This document shows, in pieces, positions 1 through 4,606 of a stretch of 7,260 bases of DNA. A model generated the notes under the pieces. It was not told the DNA's origin and did not search any database. It saw only the letters and a program-made list of their open reading frames with translations. This DNA comes from Deltaproteobacteria bacterium (GTDB lineage Bacteria > Desulfobacterota > GWC2-55-46 > S146-70): positions 1 to 7,260 of the forward strand of contig WGFD01000260.1 in the NCBI GenBank assembly GCA_015492395.1, given 5' to 3'. Position 1 is the stretch's first letter. Every line of letters starts with the position of its first letter. The position numbers and the translations under genes are program-made.

Positions 1-136
1 CCTTCCGCGCGGCACAGGGATATGCCGCCATTTTCAATGGCTTACAGCCATTGAAAATGTGAGAAAAAGAAAAATCGCACTTTTTCTTTTTCGTCTCTGA
101 ATAATTCAGGGATGAATTATTCAGAGGTTCCTTAAG
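1..136 (+). repeat. Multi-hairpin intergenic repeat, copy 1 (left end cut by window edge)
   Basis: Positions 1-131 are identical to 2836-2966, and the match runs on to 136 with one mismatch (T132 versus A2967). Four complete perfect hairpins are visible: 9-14/23-28 (6 bp, loop CAGGGATA), 29-41/47-59 (13 bp, loop TTACA), 63-74/81-92 (12 bp, A5/T5-rich arms, loop TCGCAC) and 95-107/114-126 (13 bp, loop AGGGAT). Bases 1-6 are the end of the right arm of a fifth hairpin that is complete in copy 2. The copy lies downstream of the minus-strand 84-aa gene. It has no meaningful ORF. It is not a CRISPR array, because there are no regularly spaced short repeats with unique spacers. The family identity is unknown to me; a REP/BIME-like or MITE-like element or a structured RNA are the main options. 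Confidence 0.93.
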
Positions 137-321
137 TTGATCACAGTGCGATAGATGTATTCCTAAGGAACAAGCTGTGGGAAGATAGGGGATTGAAGGA
201 TCACGGCTTCATATCCTACGGATGGCCCCCTCACTGATAATGACAGTTGGATGGGCGCATATCCGCTTGCCAACCCCATGGCAAGCTGCGTGTTTTGAGA
301 TTTCCTTTCCTTACAGGATAG
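137..321. other. Intergenic stretch without a recognisable gene
   Basis: About 185 bases between repeat copy 1 and the stop codon of the 84-aa gene. I see no credible coding region or tRNA. Two structures stand out. An 8-bp inverted repeat (127-134/164-171, GTTCCTTA/TAAGGAAC) overlaps the right end of the hairpin repeat. A short hairpin at 265-272/279-286 (GCTTGCCA/TGGCAAGC, loop ACCCCA) is not followed by a T-run on the minus strand, so it is a poor terminator candidate for the 84-aa gene. Confidence 0.5.
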
Positions 322-576
322 TTATCCGGACAGCTTTCCTCTTACCAATCCCAGTAGCTTGCTGCAACAAGAGGATGGGATCTCGATGGAGAGGTCGGTA
401 AAGTCCTTGCCTTTACAAAGGATCTTCGGGGTTTCCCCATGGTCGGGGCATTGTATATCTCCGACGGCTTGCGTGATCTGGTCGGAAACCCCCTTTATCA
501 TGGCTGCATCGAGTGAATCCTTGACGTTATCCTTGTCGACCTTATTGCCATTGATCTCGAAGTCAATATCCAGCAT
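322..576 (-). CDS. Small uncharacterised Cys/His-containing protein (84 aa)
   Basis: The function is unknown. The protein is acidic in its N-terminal half and has no signal peptide or membrane segment, so it is probably cytoplasmic. Visible features are an N-terminal beta-like stretch (IDFEING, residues 4-10), a predicted helical middle, then CPDHG (Cys43, His46), Cys54 and a Cys70-Cys71 pair near the end, which could bind a metal or be redox-active. The general pattern (short IDFEING-type start, CxxHG, late CC) reminds me of small conserved hypothetical proteins, but I cannot name a family. Evidence that it is real: a purine-rich ribosome-binding site (AAGGAAAAGG) sits just before ATG576, a good promoter lies at 652-680, and the preceding gene has its own terminator, so this is an independent transcription unit. 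The plus-strand ORF over the same DNA lacks such signals. Confidence 0.72.
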   Translation of the reverse strand: MLDIDFEINGNKVDKDNVKDSLDAAMIKGVSDQITQAVGDIQCPDHGETPKILCKGKDFTDLSIEIPSSCCSKLLGLVRGKLSG

Positions 577-611
577 GCCTTTTCCTTTGTTCTTTATTCC
601 GTGATGAAATC

Positions 612-651
612 ATCTTGCGGCACGGTTATTACTATTAGTAACAGGCAAGAT
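612..651 (-). promoter_or_regulatory. Structured 5' leader of the 84-aa gene
   Basis: A perfect 7-bp inverted repeat (ATCTTGC 612-618 / GCAAGAT 645-651) encloses a second palindrome (TTACT 629-633 / AGTAA 637-641, 3-base loop). With the -10 box at 652-657, transcription should begin close to position 645, so this structure would lie at or over the start of the mRNA. It could be a 5' stabilising stem-loop, a regulatory leader, or an operator for a dimeric repressor. The inverted repeats are read directly; the role is inferred. Confidence 0.4.
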
Positions 652-680
652 ATAAAAGCATTTTTGCTGGACCCTGTCAA
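652..680 (-). promoter_or_regulatory. Sigma70-type promoter of the 84-aa gene
   Basis: Reading the minus strand, a perfect TTGACA -35 box (680-675) is followed by a 17-base spacer and TTTTAT (657-652), which matches four of six positions of the -10 consensus. The predicted start is near 645, leaving a leader of about 70 bases before ATG576. An 8-bp inverted repeat (654-661/688-695, AAAAGCAT/ATGCTTTT) overlaps the -10 box and brackets the -35 box, and may be an operator. Confidence 0.6.
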
Positions 681-734
681 ATAAAATATGCTTTTGCCAG
701 ATAACACAGCGCTTAATATAATGAGGCACGCTGC

Positions 735-777
735 AAAAAAAAGTGGACATCAAAGTTTTGTTAACTTGAACACGTCC
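735..777 (-). terminator. Rho-independent terminator of murJ
   Basis: On the minus strand, 24 bases past the murJ stop codon, an outer stem GGACGT/ATGTCC (777-772 with 750-745, one G-T pair) and an inner stem AAGTT/AACTT are followed two bases later by eight consecutive T (742-735). The stem is moderate and has an internal loop, but position, strand and T-tract all fit an intrinsic terminator that separates murJ from the downstream 84-aa gene. Confidence 0.75.
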
Positions 778-800
778 TTTGTCAGATTGTAGTCATAGTT

Positions 801-2390
801 TCACTGTCTCAACTTTTTTACGAAAGAAGCGGGTTTTTGCAAGAAGAGGTCGACTATGGTGTTGAGTTCATTTATCTTTAAGATGTAGGCAAGCAGAAAA
901 AACACACCCAACCCTGACAGCAGGGATAGGAAGAGAAAGATGGCCTCCATGATAACACCTCCACCGTAAGTGGTGCCCATGTGGTTTATGCCGTAGACAC
1001 ATATACCCATTACTATAGACGCCATTGATACCTTCACTATCGATGTTAGTATCAACCGGCCGTCCATTCTCCCCATCTTCAATCTGAGGACGGTGACGAG
1101 TGCCAGGAAGTTTACGGCAGAGGCGATGGATATGGATAGGGCCAAACCTCCATGTTTGAAGGGGGTCACCAGAACGGTCGACATTATTATGTTGGTAGCA
1201 ACGGATAAGAGTGCCACAAGTACAGGTGTTACCGTATCCTTTAAGGAGTAGAAGGCGGATGCGGATATCTTCGTGCCAGAAAATGTGAATATACCCAATG
1301 AATAGAAGTATAGGGCGTAGGTCGTCTCATGAACCGCGAATTCGCTGAATGCGCCTCTCCGGAATAGAAGAGAGATTATGGAAGGCCCCAGTATCATGAG
1401 GCCGATAGTCGCGGGGATGGTAATGAAGTTTATCATCCTTATTGCGAATGAGAAGGTCTCCCTGAACTGCTTCCACTCCTTTTTTGCCGCGTAATCTGAC
1501 ATAGAGGGAAGGACGGCAGTGGCTATCGCCACCCCAAAGATACCTATAGGCAGCTCTACCAGTCTATTGGCGTAGTACAGATAGGATATGCTGCCGTCGG
1601 GAAGTCTGGATGCAAACCATTGTGTTATAAGTATATTGATCTGATAGACGGCCACACCCAGGGTGTACGGACCCAGAAGCCTCGCGATCTTTTTTACGGC
1701 GGGATCGCTGAATCTGAAGTCGAGGCGCGGCAGCATCCCGACCCTCTTTAAATAAGGCAGTTGAAATAAAAACTGCATGCAGCCGCCGCCTACTACTCCT
1801 ACAGCGAGCGCATATACAGGTGTATCGAAGTATGGTGTCAGGATGATTACCGATAGTATGATGAATATATTGAAGAATACCGGTGACAGTGCCGGAGCCA
1901 TGAAGTGTTTCATGGAGTTCAATATGCCCATGGAAACTGCAAGCAGGCCTATAAAGAATAAGAAGGGAAATGTCCACCTTGTCATGGATGTGGCAAGGGA
2001 TAGTTTGGCGGCTGTATCCGTAAAGCCGGGGGCGAGCCACTTCACTAACGGCCCTGCAAAGAGTATTCCCATGATGGAGAGGCTCAGAAAGACCAGTGAC
2101 GCAGCCGTAATTACCTTGGAAGCGATGGTCCTGCCGCGGTCCTTCCCACCCGAGGAGAGCTCATCTGTAAGCACCGGTATGATAGAGGCCGTAAATGCCC
2201 CTTCACCAAGCAGTCTCCTGAAGAAGTTGGGTATTCTGTATGCTACAAAGAATATATCCGTATCGATACTTGCGCCGAAGATGGCGGCGATGGCGGCATC
2301 CCTTACGTAGCCGAATATCCTGCTTAGCATGGTGGCAGAACCGACTATAGAGGCGGCCTTCGTTATTTCTTGATTATCCGATCCAGACAT
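801..2390 (-). CDS. murJ: Lipid II flippase MurJ (MviN family)
   Basis: An inner-membrane MOP-superfamily transporter that flips the peptidoglycan precursor lipid II from the cytoplasmic to the periplasmic face. At 529 aa it has the normal family length, with about 12-14 hydrophobic segments along its whole length. The family signature is plain: SRIFGYVRD (residues 23-31), RIPNFFRRLLGEGAF (52-66), NRLVELPIGIFGVA (275-288) and LFRRGAF (342-348). Residues equivalent to functionally important E. coli MurJ positions are present with a constant offset of six: Arg24, Arg30, Asp45, Arg58, Arg276 and Glu279. ATG2390 is chosen because AGGGAG lies just upstream (a short 2-base spacing) and the N-terminus aligns with the family. 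The gene is divergent from rpsT, and a terminator follows at 735-777. No frameshift or truncation is seen. Confidence 0.97.
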   Translation of the reverse strand: MSGSDNQEITKAASIVGSATMLSRIFGYVRDAAIAAIFGASIDTDIFFVAYRIPNFFRRLLGEGAFTASIIPVLTDELSSGGKDRGRTIASKVITAASLVFLSLSIMGILFAGPLVKWLAPGFTDTAAKLSLATSMTRWTFPFLFFIGLLAVSMGILNSMKHFMAPALSPVFFNIFIILSVIILTPYFDTPVYALAVGVVGGGCMQFLFQLPYLKRVGMLPRLDFRFSDPAVKKIARLLGPYTLGVAVYQINILITQWFASRLPDGSISYLYYANRLVELPIGIFGVAIATAVLPSMSDYAAKKEWKQFRETFSFAIRMINFITIPATIGLMILGPSIISLLFRRGAFSEFAVHETTYALYFYSLGIFTFSGTKISASAFYSLKDTVTPVLVALLSVATNIIMSTVLVTPFKHGGLALSISIASAVNFLALVTVLRLKMGRMDGRLILTSIVKVSMASIVMGICVYGINHMGTTYGGGVIMEAIFLFLSLLSGLGVFFLLAYILKINELNTIVDLFLQKPASFVKKLRQ

Positions 2391-2413
2391 CTCTCCCTGT
2401 GGTTATAGATACT

Positions 2414-2419
2414 ATTATA
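2414..2419 (-). promoter_or_regulatory. Candidate -10 box for murJ
   Basis: A perfect TATAAT on the minus strand, placing a start near 2407 and giving a leader of about 17 bases. No good -35 box lies at the usual distance (ATATAT at 17 bases); a TTGTCA is present but only 12 bases away. The region is AT-rich, so a chance match is possible. Confidence 0.35.
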
Positions 2420-2430
2420 AAATTATCTCC

Positions 2431-2459
2431 TTGACAATATATTTAAATTATTAAATAAT
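2431..2459 (+). promoter_or_regulatory. Strong sigma70-type promoter of rpsT
   Basis: Perfect TTGACA (2431-2436), an ideal 17-base spacer and AATAAT (2454-2459, five of six). An AT-rich tract at 2411-2426 immediately upstream resembles an UP element. The predicted start is near 2466, giving a leader of about 26 bases with the Shine-Dalgarno sequence in its second half. This fits a highly expressed ribosomal protein gene. Confidence 0.8.
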
Positions 2460-2478
2460 TACTGTTTAAATGATTAAT

Positions 2479-2485
2479 AGGAGGG
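2479..2485 (+). promoter_or_regulatory. Ribosome-binding site fixing the GTG start of rpsT
   Basis: AGGAGGG, a near-perfect Shine-Dalgarno sequence, sits six bases before GTG2492. No in-frame ATG exists near this position, so the GTG start is secure. Confidence 0.9.
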
Positions 2486-2491
2486 ATTATT

Positions 2492-2758
2492 GTGGCAAAT
2501 CACAAGTCTGCGGTGAAGAGACACAAACAGAGCATTAAGAGAAGAGACAGGAATATCGCCGTGAAGTCTGCCGTTAAGACGGCCGTAAAGAGGGTAGAGG
2601 GGGCCATAAGCAAAAATGATATTGATGACGCGAAGAGGCGTCTCCGCGAAACCAATATCCTCCTCGATAAGGCGGTGTCTAAAGGGGTCCTTCACAGGAA
2701 CAACGCATCAAGGAAGATATCCAGGCTCACTACTAAGGTGAATGTTGCTGGCAGTTAA
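2492..2758 (+). CDS. rpsT: 30S ribosomal protein S20
   Basis: A primary 16S rRNA-binding protein at the bottom of the 30S subunit, active in assembly. The 88-aa length is typical. The N-terminus (MANHKSAVKRHKQSIKRRDRN, read from GTG) is the classic S20 opening (ANxKSAxKRxxQ), followed by helical, Lys/Arg-rich sequence and the conserved late segment DKAVSKGVLHRNNASRKISRL (residues 58-78). It starts at GTG behind a strong Shine-Dalgarno. E. coli rpsT also uses a non-ATG start (TTG), which there takes part in autoregulation; similar control here is only an inference. The gene is divergent from murJ, convergent with holA, and followed by the hairpin repeat. Confidence 0.98.
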   Translation: MANHKSAVKRHKQSIKRRDRNIAVKSAVKTAVKRVEGAISKNDIDDAKRRLRETNILLDKAVSKGVLHRNNASRKISRLTTKVNVAGS

Positions 2759-2810
2759 GCGAATTCAGCCGTAACTTGACCTTGACGGCTCCGTAAAAAA
2801 GCATCTCTAC

Positions 2811-2971
2811 CTAAGGAAGGTCTGATTTATTCAGACCTTCCGCGCGGCACAGGGATATGCCGCCATTTTCAATGGCTTACAGCCATTGAAAATGTGAGAA
2901 AAAGAAAAATCGCACTTTTTCTTTTTCGTCTCTGAATAATTCAGGGATGAATTATTCAGAGGTTCCATAAG
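2811..2971 (+). repeat. Multi-hairpin intergenic repeat, copy 2 (complete)
   Basis: Five perfect hairpins follow one another in 147 bases. H1 is 2815-2825/2831-2841 (11 bp, loop TTTAT); H2 2844-2849/2858-2863 (6 bp, loop CAGGGATA); H3 2864-2876/2882-2894 (13 bp, loop TTACA); H4 2898-2909/2916-2927 (12 bp, A5-G-A5 against T5-C-T5, loop TCGCAC); H5 2930-2942/2949-2961 (13 bp, loop AGGGAT). The joints are only 0-3 bases, so about 110 of 147 bases are paired. A short sixth stem (GGTTC 2961-2965 / GAACC 2971-2975) lies at the right end. The outer ends CTAAGGAA and TTCCATAAG (TTCCTTAAG in copy 1) form an imperfect terminal inverted repeat. No target-site duplication or ORF is evident. It lies between the convergent genes rpsT and holA. 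Confidence 0.95.
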
Positions 2972-3038
2972 AACCGTTCCTCGCCTGAGGGGATCCACTG
3001 TCTGCTGCAGGGAGCTTCAATTAGGACTCTCGGCCTGT

Positions 3039-4010
3039 TCATCGGCCTTGGCACAGGTCAAATATAAACCTCTCCAGGATGAGCCTCTTGCTCAAATTAC
3101 TGCTCTTGAGCTCCATGTCCGCCCTTCTCAAATTGCGGAATATCTCCGTCAGGTTGTCCTCTGTAAATCTCTTGCTATGCGCTATATAGTCACGAACCTG
3201 TGACGGGAATAGGCCAAGCGCCTGCGATATGTACCTACTATCCTTGCCGGAGCGTAACATTATCTTTGTCTTCCATAGTATCCTGAACTTTCTTGAGATG
3301 GCCCCGAGCACCATTAGGGGCGGTTCCGATGATAGCCTGTTAATGGTTCGTAGCGCGGCATCCAGATCCTTCATGCCGATGCTGCTTGTAAGATCAAAGA
3401 CCGTGTCTTCCCTGACATCTGCACCGACACGCTCTATATCGGCCACCTCTATCCTATCCCTTTTTCCCACATAAATGATAACCTTTTGCAACTCGCTGCT
3501 CATATATCTGAGATTATTGCCGGTTATGGAGATGAGCCTTGTAATGGCCTCGCCGGCGATGTCCTTACCTTCCTCTTTTACCTCTTTCCTTATCCAACCG
3601 GTGAGTCTTCCAATTGATAACCTGTTGAATATCCTCAGATATCCCCTCTTTTCGGCCTCCTTGAATAGCGTTGAGCCCTTGCGTAGCTTCCCTTGGCCGG
3701 CTATCAGGATGAGGCATGTGCTTGGAGAGGGATCGCCAAGGTAGTCGAGGAGAGCCCTCTGTCCTTTGGATTTAAGGGTGTCGATGTCATCTACTAGAAC
3801 CAGTCTCTTTTCGGAAAGGAGGGGCAGTGTCTGGGCGATTGAGAGGATGTCATGGATATCTGTGTCCTTCGCGCTGAAGCGGTGGTAGTTCATGTCTGTA
3901 GGACCATCCTGTAGTACGGCGGCCTTCAGCCTGTAAACCTCCTGCGCGATCAGGAAGTCCTCCTTTCCTGCGAAGAGATATACCGGTGCGACAGCTTTCC
4001 CTCCGACCAT
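3039..4010 (-). CDS. holA: DNA polymerase III subunit delta (clamp loader)
   Basis: The delta subunit opens the beta sliding clamp as part of the clamp loader that puts processivity rings on DNA. At 323 aa it is close to the family length of about 320-345. The opening PVYLFAGKEDFLIAQEV (residues 9-25) is characteristic, followed by an AAA+-like fold without a Walker A motif, as expected for delta: SEKRLVLVDDID (66-77), a ten-residue segment CLILIAGQGK (99-108), and a C-terminal helical domain with ADMELKSSNLSKRLILERFI (297-316). ATG4010 is the only reasonable start because the codon directly before it, in the same frame, is the lptE stop TAG. A GGAGG (4023-4019) lies eight bases upstream, inside lptE. 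It is the last gene of the leuS-lptE-holA operon and is probably translationally coupled to lptE. Confidence 0.95.
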   Translation of the reverse strand: MVGGKAVAPVYLFAGKEDFLIAQEVYRLKAAVLQDGPTDMNYHRFSAKDTDIHDILSIAQTLPLLSEKRLVLVDDIDTLKSKGQRALLDYLGDPSPSTCLILIAGQGKLRKGSTLFKEAEKRGYLRIFNRLSIGRLTGWIRKEVKEEGKDIAGEAITRLISITGNNLRYMSSELQKVIIYVGKRDRIEVADIERVGADVREDTVFDLTSSIGMKDLDAALRTINRLSSEPPLMVLGAISRKFRILWKTKIMLRSGKDSRYISQALGLFPSQVRDYIAHSKRFTEDNLTEIFRNLRRADMELKSSNLSKRLILERFIFDLCQGR

Positions 4011-4595
4011 CTAGAAGTCCTCCAACATACGTTCTTTAATGAGCCGTGCCAGATCCCTCGCCATCTTCTTAAGCACCTCCTGTTCAGAAAATTTTGTGGC
4101 GGCTATGTCGGATGTGGTTACAGTGAAGTCCTCGTAGTCGGTGATGTTGGGATCCTTCCATAGCACCCTGCCGTCACTCGCCCTTACAAGTTGTATCTCC
4201 AAGTTTAGTGTCAGCCTGTACTCTCTTGTGACATCCGCTTCATCATAGGATATGGGTCTCAGATCGTAGGATGTTACTGAACCTTCAAGAGCCGCTTCAC
4301 TCTTGTCTTCGCTTACAACCTTTACAGCGCCTATATTGACGAATTCGTCGATTATCGCAGTTGTTATTATGGCCTCAATCTCCGGTCTGTTGGTCATATT
4401 TTTGAAGAAGGGTATGTAAATCTTTTCGACACCTTCCGGCAGGGTGCCTCCCTTGCCAGCCACATGGTAGCCACAGCCGGCCAAGAGACCGGAAACAAGG
4501 AAAAGGATGGGAAAAATCAGAAAGCCGGTCCATAGCAAGGAAGTGTTACGAGCCGGTATCATTACGGTCTTCTTCTGCGATTCGGGGTGGATCAT
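4011..4595 (-). CDS. lptE: LPS-assembly lipoprotein LptE
   Basis: An outer-membrane lipoprotein that plugs and supports LptD, the LPS translocon of the outer membrane. It has 194 aa. The signal peptide has a basic start (KK, Arg16), a hydrophobic core (about residues 20-38) and the lipobox Leu38-Ala-Gly-Cys41; Cys41 would be the lipidated first residue of the mature protein. CGYHVAGKGG right after cleavage and the following VEKIYIPFFKNMTNRPEIE (56-74) are typical of the family. ATG4595 is preferred over Met12 because AGGAG (4606-4602) sits six bases upstream, although the n-region is then long (about 19 residues). It lies nine bases downstream of leuS and abuts holA with no gap. The gene implies an LPS-bearing outer membrane. 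Confidence 0.9.
   Translation of the reverse strand: MIHPESQKKTVMIPARNTSLLWTGFLIFPILFLVSGLLAGCGYHVAGKGGTLPEGVEKIYIPFFKNMTNRPEIEAIITTAIIDEFVNIGAVKVVSEDKSEAALEGSVTSYDLRPISYDEADVTREYRLTLNLEIQLVRASDGRVLWKDPNITDYEDFTVTTSDIAATKFSEQEVLKKMARDLARLIKERMLEDF
4019..4023 (-). promoter_or_regulatory. holA ribosome-binding site inside lptE
   Basis: GGAGG on the minus strand, eight bases before ATG4010, lies within the last codons of lptE. It supports the holA start and translational coupling across the TAG-ATG junction. Confidence 0.8.
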
Positions 4596-4601
4596 GGTCG
4601 A

Positions 4602-4606
4602 CTCCT
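4602..4606 (-). promoter_or_regulatory. lptE ribosome-binding site overlapping the leuS stop codon
   Basis: The minus strand reads TAGGAG: the first three bases are the leuS stop codon (4607-4605) and AGGAG is the Shine-Dalgarno of lptE, six bases before ATG4595. Ribosomes ending leuS therefore stop on the lptE initiation site, which suggests coupling. Confidence 0.85.

Noticed and set aside
1..136. The repeat as a CRISPR array
   Set aside because: The hairpins differ in sequence and size, and there are no identical short repeats with unique spacers between them.
265..286. Hairpin GCTTGCCA/TGGCAAGC as a terminator of the 84-aa gene
   Set aside because: On the minus strand it is followed by CGGATATG rather than a T-run; it may be a chance structure.
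359..604. Plus-strand ORF of 81 codons opposite the 84-aa gene
   Set aside because: It lacks a convincing ribosome-binding site and promoter, its composition is that of an antisense shadow, and the minus-strand frame has all the expected signals.
1777..2310. Plus-strand ORF of 177 codons within murJ
   Set aside because: It is antisense to an unmistakable MurJ and resembles no protein I recognise; it is a mirror of the hydrophobic coding sequence.
2480..2487. AGGGAT in the rpsT Shine-Dalgarno as a CsrA site linked to the repeat loops
   Set aside because: It is simply part of AGGAGGG, there is no hairpin presenting it, and any strong Shine-Dalgarno gives partial CsrA matches.
2474..2695. Minus-strand ORF of 73 codons over rpsT
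   Set aside because: It is entirely antisense to rpsT and its promoter and leader; no ribosome-binding site supports it.
2767..2790. Hairpin AGCCGT/ACGGCT after the rpsT stop as its terminator
   Set aside because: It has a 6-bp stem with a 12-base loop and is followed by an A-run, not a T-run, on the plus strand, so it does not fit an intrinsic terminator.
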